NCBI RefSeq assembly: GCF_000719095.1
Contig: NZ_JOEH01000028.1
Location: forward strand, 1 to 64,000
Source: Streptacidiphilus jeojiense
Lineage (GTDB): Bacteria; Actinomycetota; Actinomycetes; Streptomycetales; Streptomycetaceae
Direction of reading: 5' to 3'
DNA: 64,000 bases
Shown here: one piece after another, positions 59,107 to 64,000 of the stretch
Layout of the letters: the number at the start of each line of letters is the position of its first letter
How positions within the stretch are numbered: position 1 is the stretch's first letter
Notes under the pieces: model-generated
Database searches by the model: none
The model's input: the letters and a program-made list of their open reading frames with translations, nothing else
Told to the model about the DNA's origin: nothing
Made by a program: the position numbers and the translations under genes

Positions 59107-60098
59107 GGCAGCAGCGTGTCGAGGTCGGGTGCCTTGGTCAACAGACCGTAGCCGACCGCCAGTTGACCCAGCGTCTGGAGTGAGGCGCGGTTGACGTCGG
59201 CGGGCCAGCTCGGCAGCGTGATCTGCTTGAGGGTGTCGGCCGGGATCTTGGTGTAGCTGCCGAGCACCGCGCGCACGTCGTCGGGGTGTCCGTCGGCGTA
59301 GGCCAGCGACTGGGCCAGCGCCGTCCGGAACTCCTTCACCACGTCGGCGTGCTGCTGGGCGTAGCTGGTCGAGGTGAAGTACATCGCCACGGTCAGCTCG
59401 GGAGCGACGTCCACGTACGGCGAGGCGATCACCGTGGCGCCCTGCGCCTTGACGGTGGCCAGCGCCGGCTCCACCACCAGCGCGGCGTCGATCTGGCCCT
59501 TGGCGAGGGCGGCCGGCATCGCGTCGAAGCCGAGCTCGACGAAGCTCACCTTGCTCGGGTCGCCACCCGCCTTCTGCACCGAGTCGCGCACGGCGACCTC
59601 GTTGATGTTCTTCAGGGTGTTGATGGCGACCTTCTTGCCCACCAGGTCCTTGGCCGAGGTGATCGCGCTGCCCTTCTTCACCACCAGGGCGCCGAAGTCC
59701 TTGCCGGCCACCCCGGTGGAGGCCACGCCGTTGGAGATCGCCTTGATGGGCACGCCGTTCTGCTCGGCCAGCATCAGCGAGAGCACATTGGAGAAGCCGA
59801 ACTGGAACTGTCCGCTGACGACGCCGGGCACGATCGCGGCGCCGCCCTGGGCGGTGGTCAGCGAGAGCTTGAGGCCCTGGTCGGCGAAGAAGCCCTGCTT
59901 CACACCGAGGTAGATCGGCGCGACGTCCACGATGGGGATCACCCCCACCTTGACGTCCACGAGGGCGGCGGCGCCGGTACCGGTGGAACTCCCGGACGCC
60001 GCCGGGCCGGTACCGGAACTCCCGGTTCCGCTGCTGCATCCCGCGAGGACGACGGCGAGGACCGCCGTGACGGTGCAGACGATGGACTGACGACGCAT
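59103..60098 (-). CDS. ABC importer substrate-binding lipoprotein (NMT1/SsuA type)
   Basis: This 331-aa lipoprotein has lipobox LAGC with C21 as the modified residue, a Gly/Ser linker and an NMT1/THI5-like fold (PIVDVAPIYLGVKQGFFADQGL). AGGGGG lies ahead of the ATG at 60098. Relatives bind sulfonates, taurine, nitrate or pyrimidine precursors; the ligand cannot be assigned. Confidence 0.92.
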   Translation of the reverse strand: MRRQSIVCTVTAVLAVVLAGCSSGTGSSGTGPAASGSSTGTGAAALVDVKVGVIPIVDVAPIYLGVKQGFFADQGLKLSLTTAQGGAAIVPGVVSGQFQFGFSNVLSLMLAEQNGVPIKAISNGVASTGVAGKDFGALVVKKGSAITSAKDLVGKKVAINTLKNINEVAVRDSVQKAGGDPSKVSFVELGFDAMPAALAKGQIDAALVVEPALATVKAQGATVIASPYVDVAPELTVAMYFTSTSYAQQHADVVKEFRTALAQSLAYADGHPDDVRAVLGSYTKIPADTLKQITLPSWPADVNRASLQTLGQLAVGYGLLTKAPDLDTLLP

Positions 60099-60400
60099 CG
60101 GACCCCCTGAGGTTGTGCGGTGGTGCACGCCTGGAAAGTGATGCCGTGCCGGGACCGTAAGGGCGCCGCACCGGCCGGGTCAATGCCGATGCAATACCAA
60201 ATTGTTGACAGGATTGCCGACGCCATCATCCACAGGAAGTCCGCGACATCCCGACGCAGTTGGCGCAGCTTTCCCCCAGACGTCTCGCAAACGCCTCCAC
60301 TTGTTCGAACAAGTGTGGTGAGAATGTCCGACTGCCCAGTCCCGCCCCACCCCGCCCACCCCGCCCACCCGTCTCGGACAGATCGGGAGACCTCTCCTTC
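60099..60400. other. Divergent intergenic region between the ABC operon and the phospholipase gene
   Basis: This 302-bp gap holds no convincing gene. An AT-rich patch with CAATACCAAATTGTTGACAGG (60191-60211 region) probably includes promoter or operator sequence for one or both sides. The perfect palindrome at 60298-60315 lies nearer the phospholipase gene. Confidence 0.5.
60298..60315. promoter_or_regulatory. Perfect 18-bp palindrome upstream of the phospholipase gene
   Basis: CACTTGTTCGAACAAGTG is fully self-complementary without a spacer and lies 86 bp before the start codon. It suits a dimeric regulator. It is not a PhoP box, and the GTTCGAAC order is the reverse of a LexA box. Confidence 0.6.
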
Positions 60401-62494
60401 ATGAGCGCCCTCAACCGTCGCCGCTTCATCCAACTGGCCGGCGGCACCGCCGCCGCCACCGCGATGTCCAGCAGCATCGCCCGTGCCGCCTCCATCCCCG
60501 CCGCCCGGCGCACCGGGACGCTGAAGGACGTCGACCACATCGTCGTCCTGATGCAGGAGAACCGCTCCTTCGACCACTACTTCGGCACCCTGCGCGGGGT
60601 CCGCGGCTTCGGCGACCCCCGCCCGGTGACGCTGCCCAGCGGCAAGTCGGTCTGGTACCAGTCGGACGGCAAGAAGGAGATCCTGCCGTTCCACCCGGAC
60701 GCCAAGAACCTGGGTCTGGCCTTCCTGGAGGACCTCCCGCACGACTGGAACACCACCCACTGGGCCTGGAACAACGGCGCCTACGACCAGTGGATCCCGG
60801 CCAAGGGCTCGACCACGATGGCCCATCTGACCCGGGACGACATCCCCTTCCACTACGCGCTGGCCGACACCTTCACCGTCTGCGACGCCTACCACTGCTC
60901 GCTGATGACCAGCACCGACCCCAACCGCTACTACCTGTGGACCGGCTACACCGGCAACGACGGCAAGGGCAAGGGACCGGTCCTGGACAACGCCGAGGCC
61001 GGCTACTCCTGGACCACCTACCCGGAGCGGCTGGAGCAGGCCGGGGTCTCCTGGAAGATCTACCAGGACGTCGGCACCGGGCTGGACGCCAACGGCTACT
61101 GGGGCTGGACCAGCGACGCCTACATCGGCAACTACGGCGACAACTCGCTGCTCTACTTCGACCAGTACCGCAACGCCGAGCCCGGCGACCCGCTCTACGA
61201 CAAGGCCCGCACCGGCACCGACGCCAGCAAGGGCGACGGCTTCTTCGACGTGCTGAAGGCCGACGTCAAGGCCGGGAAGCTGCCCCAGGTGTCCTGGGTG
61301 GTCGCCCCCGAGGCCTTCACCGAGCACCCCAACTGGCCCGCCAACTACGGCGCCTGGTACATCTCCCAGGTGCTGGACGCGCTCACCGCCGACCCGGACG
61401 TCTGGGCCAGGACCGCGCTGTTCGTCACCTTCGACGAGAACGACGGCTTCTTCGACCACGTGGTCCCGCCGGTGCCGCCGTTCAGCGCCGCGCAGGGCGC
61501 GTCCACCGTGGACGTCTCGGCCGAGCTGTACACCGACGGCGTCTCCGCAGCGAGCCTGTTCGCCGGCGGCAGCGGCTACCTCTCCGCCCAGTACGGCCTG
61601 GGCCCGCGGGTGCCGATGCTGGTGGTGTCGCCCTGGAGCAAGGGCGGCTACGTCAACTCGCAGGTGTTCGACCACACCTCGGTGATCCGGTTCATGGAGG
61701 AGCGGTTCGGTGTCGAGGAGCCGAACATCTCGGCCTGGCGCCGCGCCGTCTGCGGTGACCTGACCTCGGCCTTCGACTTCTCGCACAGCGACGCCAAGGT
61801 GCCCGCGCTGCCGGCCACCACCGGCTACCAGCCGCCGGACCAGGACCGGCACCCCGACTACGTGCCCACCCCGCCCGCCGCCCCGGCGCTGCCCAAGCAG
61901 GAGCACGGCACCCGCCCGGCCCGCCCACTGCCCTACGACCTGTCCGCCGACGCCCGGGTCGACGCCGGCAAGGGCACGCTGTCCGTCGAGTTCGCCAACC
62001 ACGGCCGGGCCGGCGCCAACTGGCAGGTCCGCTCCGGCACCGACACCAGCGGCCCGTGGACCTACACCGTCGAGGCCCACAAGTCGCTGACCGGCAGCTG
62101 GACCGTGGCCCCGGCCGCCGGCGGCGACTACGAGTTCTCCGCCCACGGCCCCAACGGATTCCTGCGGGAGTTCAAGGGACGCCTGGCCACCGCCGGACCC
62201 GAGCTGACCGTCCGGCACGACGGCAACGGCGGCCAGGTCCGGCTGGAGCTCAGCAACCACGGGTCCGGCACGGTCCGGCTGACGGTCAAGGACGGCTACG
62301 GCTGCGCCCGGACCGCCAGCTACCAGCTGCGCCCGGGGGCGAGCCGGGTGCACACGGTCGCCCTGAACGCCACCCACGGCTGGTACGACCTGGTCGTCAC
62401 CTCCGCCGAGGACCCCGCGTTCCTGCGCCGCGCGGCTGGCCACGTCGAGAACGGGCGGGTCAGCAGCAGCGACCCGGCCATCGGCACGGTCTGA
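60401..62494 (+). CDS. Tat-exported phospholipase C (acid phosphatase-like phosphoesterase)
   Basis: This 697-aa enzyme hydrolyses phosphatidylcholine or related phospholipids. A twin-arginine signal (NRRRFIQLAGG, 5-15) is followed by the phosphoesterase domain with ENRSFDHYFG (53-62) and two C-terminal PLC repeats (DUF756-like, about 510-600 and 610-690). It is often part of phosphate scavenging, but no PhoP box was recognised here. GGAGA lies ahead of the ATG at 60401; the open frame upstream was ignored. Confidence 0.93.
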   Translation: MSALNRRRFIQLAGGTAAATAMSSSIARAASIPAARRTGTLKDVDHIVVLMQENRSFDHYFGTLRGVRGFGDPRPVTLPSGKSVWYQSDGKKEILPFHPDAKNLGLAFLEDLPHDWNTTHWAWNNGAYDQWIPAKGSTTMAHLTRDDIPFHYALADTFTVCDAYHCSLMTSTDPNRYYLWTGYTGNDGKGKGPVLDNAEAGYSWTTYPERLEQAGVSWKIYQDVGTGLDANGYWGWTSDAYIGNYGDNSLLYFDQYRNAEPGDPLYDKARTGTDASKGDGFFDVLKADVKAGKLPQVSWVVAPEAFTEHPNWPANYGAWYISQVLDALTADPDVWARTALFVTFDENDGFFDHVVPPVPPFSAAQGASTVDVSAELYTDGVSAASLFAGGSGYLSAQYGLGPRVPMLVVSPWSKGGYVNSQVFDHTSVIRFMEERFGVEEPNISAWRRAVCGDLTSAFDFSHSDAKVPALPATTGYQPPDQDRHPDYVPTPPAAPALPKQEHGTRPARPLPYDLSADARVDAGKGTLSVEFANHGRAGANWQVRSGTDTSGPWTYTVEAHKSLTGSWTVAPAAGGDYEFSAHGPNGFLREFKGRLATAGPELTVRHDGNGGQVRLELSNHGSGTVRLTVKDGYGCARTASYQLRPGASRVHTVALNATHGWYDLVVTSAEDPAFLRRAAGHVENGRVSSSDPAIGTV

Positions 62495-62498
62495 CGCT

Positions 62499-62534
62499 CC
62501 GTCCGGCGCGGAGGTGCCGTCCGGCGCGGAGGTG
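62499..62534 (+). repeat. Tandem 18-bp direct repeat, two copies
   Basis: CCGTCCGGCGCGGAGGTG occurs twice in a row without mismatch just after the phospholipase stop. Confidence 0.85.
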
Positions 62535-62620
62535 CGCAGCCCGGGGTCGTGGCCGGCGTTTGACGTCGGCCGCGGCCCTCGGCCAGCCTGGCCGTCTGCC
62601 CCCTACGCACAGGAGCGCCC

Positions 62621-62938
62621 GTGGACGACACCGCCTGGGACACCATCGACAGCCTGGTCCGCTGGCTCGACCAGGGCAGCGAGGTCCCCGACGACACCAG
62701 GGTGCTGCTCCAGCTCCTCAAGATCACCGAGGAGGCCGGCGAGGTCGCCGAGGCGGTGATCGGCGCCACCGGGACCAACCCGCGCAAGGGCTTCTCGCAC
62801 ACCTGGGACGACGTCAGGAACGAGCTGTGCGACGTCATCGTGACGGCGATGGTCGCCCTGGCCCGGCTGACCCCGGACGCCCGTGAGGTCTTCGCGGCGA
62901 ACCTGCGCCGCATCGCCGAACGGTCGGATCAGAGCTGA
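62621..62938 (+). CDS. MazG-like nucleotide pyrophosphohydrolase
   Basis: This 105-aa all-helical protein has the metal-binding pattern EEAGEVAEA (about 37-45) and a later ELCDV in the MazG style. Such proteins hydrolyse non-canonical or excess NTPs. The GTG at 62621 has AGGAG about 7 nt ahead. Its stop overlaps the convergent GNAT gene by 10 bp. Confidence 0.88.
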   Translation: MDDTAWDTIDSLVRWLDQGSEVPDDTRVLLQLLKITEEAGEVAEAVIGATGTNPRKGFSHTWDDVRNELCDVIVTAMVALARLTPDAREVFAANLRRIAERSDQS

Positions 62939-63534
62939 GGGCCCGTCGGCCCGCCGTGCTCCCAGATCTGCAGCGCGATCCGGGTGCCGTCCGGATCCTC
63001 GACGACCTCCAGCGGCCGGTCGGCGACGGTGAATCCGGCCCTGCGGGCGACGTTGGAGCTGGCATCGTTCTCGGGTTCGATCCGCAGCAGCACCCGGCGG
63101 GCGCCGAGGACGGCGTAGGCGAAACCGGTGAGCAGCCGCACCGAACGGACCGCGAGGCCCCGGCCGCGGTGCTCGGCTCCGATCGCGTAGCCGAGTTCGA
63201 CGTCCCGGCCCTCCTCGCCCCTGAGCATGGCCAGCGCCTCACCGCGCGGCGCGCCGCCGACCTCGGTCCCGGCGCCGTCAGGGTCGGCGACCTCGGTGAC
63301 GGCGAACTGGATCCTGGTGCCGGCCTCCCTGGCGGCGCGGGCCCGACCCAGGTAGCGCTCGGCCGCCTCGGTGTCGAACGGCGAGCTCAGCGGGGTCCAG
63401 CGGGCCACCTCGGGCTCGTCGAACAGCTGCACCATGACCGGGATGTCCTGCTGCGTCCACTCGCGCAGGAACAGTCCGTCACCGGCGAGGGTGAAGGGCG
63501 GTTCGGGCAGGACGGCGGCATCAGGAGTGGTCAT
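62929..63534 (-). CDS. GNAT-family N-acetyltransferase (RimJ/RimL type)
   Basis: This 201-aa acetyltransferase has the acetyl-CoA motif ELGYAIGAEHRGRGLAVRSV and the later ENDASSNVARRAGF typical of Acetyltransf_3. The substrate is unknown. Confidence 0.9.
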   Translation of the reverse strand: MTTPDAAVLPEPPFTLAGDGLFLREWTQQDIPVMVQLFDEPEVARWTPLSSPFDTEAAERYLGRARAAREAGTRIQFAVTEVADPDGAGTEVGGAPRGEALAMLRGEEGRDVELGYAIGAEHRGRGLAVRSVRLLTGFAYAVLGARRVLLRIEPENDASSNVARRAGFTVADRPLEVVEDPDGTRIALQIWEHGGPTGPQL

Positions 63535-63699
63535 GATCGGTATCCTCCCCGCTGCGGCAGCCGAAGGCCAGCACGTTAAGGATTCGTCGATCAGAGGGAG
63601 ATCAGCTGAACATTCCCTTTAATCAAGGTTATGAAGGTGAATTTCCTTGTGATCCACGGCTCACTTGGGGCATTTGCCCGATTTTTCCATCTATGTGGC

Positions 63700-63729
63700 T
63701 TGCCCGCATCCTGGACACCGTGCCATAGT
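63700..63729 (+). promoter_or_regulatory. Candidate promoter of the 6C RNA
   Basis: TTGCCC (63700-63705) and CATAGT (63724-63729) are spaced by 18 bp just ahead of the conserved RNA. Confidence 0.45.
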
Positions 63730-63735
63730 CGGTGC

Positions 63736-63882
63736 GGTCGGGGAGCCTCAGCCCCCCGACTCGACCGGAACGTCGCCGACCCGAGCGCGTACCGCGAAGC
63801 AGCCCGGCACACCCCCTACGGCCGGGCAGCACATCTGCCGAGGAGCCCGGAACGCCTGACGCGCCCGGGGTCCTCGGCTTTT
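63736..63882 (+). ncRNA. Candidate 6C small RNA
   Basis: The region has the features of the actinobacterial 6C RNA: one hairpin carrying CCCCCC (63752-63757) with GGTCG/CGACC closing (63736-63766), a second (CCCGGC...GCCGGG, 63803-63826) with a C-run in the loop, then a terminator (63838-63850 with 63865-63877, one mismatch, followed by TTTT). The second run is five Cs, so the match is good but not perfect. The 5' end is inferred from the promoter. No coding frame is convincing here. Confidence 0.6.
63838..63882 (+). terminator. Terminator of the candidate 6C RNA
   Basis: CCGAGGAGCCCGG pairs with CCGGGGTCCTCGG (one mismatch) and TTTT follows at 63879-63882. Confidence 0.7.
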
Positions 63883-63905
63883 CAGCCCGCGCGCCGTCCC
63901 GCACC

Positions 63906-64000
63906 TCAGCCCGCTGCCGTCTCCCGGGCCCGGAGTTCGAACCACACCGACTTGCCGCGGGAGAGCAGGTCGGCGCCCCAGCGGTCGGACATCAGATCCA
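63906..64000 (-). CDS. RsbW-like ATP-binding protein, C-terminal fragment
   Basis: The last 95 bases, read on the minus strand, give 30 residues and a TGA. LMSDRWGADLLSRGKSVWFE matches the end of the HATPase_c anti-sigma/regulatory kinases common in Streptomyces (LSDRWG..., G-K-x-VWFEL). The rest is outside the window. Confidence 0.7.
   Translation of the reverse strand, partial: DLMSDRWGADLLSRGKSVWFELRARETAAG

Noticed and set aside
58315..60183. A 622-codon frame joining the binding protein region and permease 1
   Set aside because: The binding protein is encoded in another frame; the part before 59106 has no protein-like features.
60298..60315. LexA (SOS) box
   Set aside because: The actinobacterial LexA site has GAAC then GTTC; here the order is GTTC then GAAC.
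63665..63859. 64-codon + strand frame over the candidate 6C RNA
   Set aside because: No ribosome binding site, and the conserved hairpins and terminator explain the sequence better.

Overview
This 64 kb window is high-GC chromosomal DNA with strong third-position GC bias, frequent GTG starts, 4-nt GTGA gene overlaps and families (LAL-type LuxR regulators, c-di-GMP enzymes, an actinobacterial ilv attenuator, a conservon-type GTPase tail) that point to a streptomycete (Streptomyces, Kitasatospora or Streptacidiphilus). From memory, the gene order (cimA, ilvE, leuB, serA, ilvCNB, a GGDEF/EAL gene, gatBAC, a second GGDEF/EAL gene, ligA, mnmA, cysteine desulfurase, peptide ABC operon, gcvTH-glyA-sdaA) follows the S. 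coelicolor core-chromosome order. No IS element, prophage, CRISPR array or tRNA was seen; this is a conserved core region rather than an island.

Layout. 1-99: the last codons of a CvnD-like conservon GTPase. 126-10682 (- strand): branched-chain amino acid and serine biosynthesis: ilvB-ilvN-ilvC, serA, a 40-aa small gene, leuB, ilvE and cimA. ilvB has a classic attenuator: a 13-aa Ile/Leu/Val leader peptide followed by a terminator hairpin. A TGAGAC element recurs upstream of ilvB, ilvC, leuB and cimA. 10715-21312 (- strand): a membrane PAS-GGDEF-degenerate EAL protein with a near-consensus BldD box, then a likely four-gene unit (71-aa protein, two tandem LAL-family LuxR regulators, a 2-hydroxyacid dehydrogenase). 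21514-25145: the gatC-gatA-membrane protein-gatB operon for Gln-tRNA amidation. 25331-30939: an RmdB-like SGDEF/EAL protein, ligA, a MetE-like protein and a TetR regulator that faces an ABC-2 exporter (30990-32694) across a palindromic operator.

32717-41945: an SDR, an RCK-TM-RCK channel-like protein, a LOG-like protein, the tRNA 2-thiolation pair mnmA/cysteine desulfurase, a secreted GH53 galactanase with a CebR-like operator, an IclR regulator and a TRIC/UPF0126 membrane protein. 42358-48452: a complete oligopeptide-type ABC importer. 48525-50182: two SseB-like proteins, divergent from a glycine-riboswitch-controlled gcvT-gcvH-glyA unit followed by sdaA (glycine and serine turnover). 54924-63534: a TauE-type permease, an ArsR-like regulator, a four-gene sulfonate/nitrate/thiamine-precursor type ABC importer, a Tat-exported phospholipase C, a MazG-like protein and a GNAT acetyltransferase. 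The end holds a candidate 6C small RNA and the C-terminal tail of an RsbW-type ATP-binding protein.

A family of long palindromes with the arm GGGGCGCGGGGAACTGCGC sits just 3' of several genes (four full copies and one half copy). The best leads for new biology are the twin LAL regulators with a shared CxCx7C cluster and a small upstream protein, the shared TGAGAC element of the ilv/leu/cimA loci, the BldD box on the c-di-GMP gene, and the small proteins at 4633-4755, 21097-21312 and 23052-23342.
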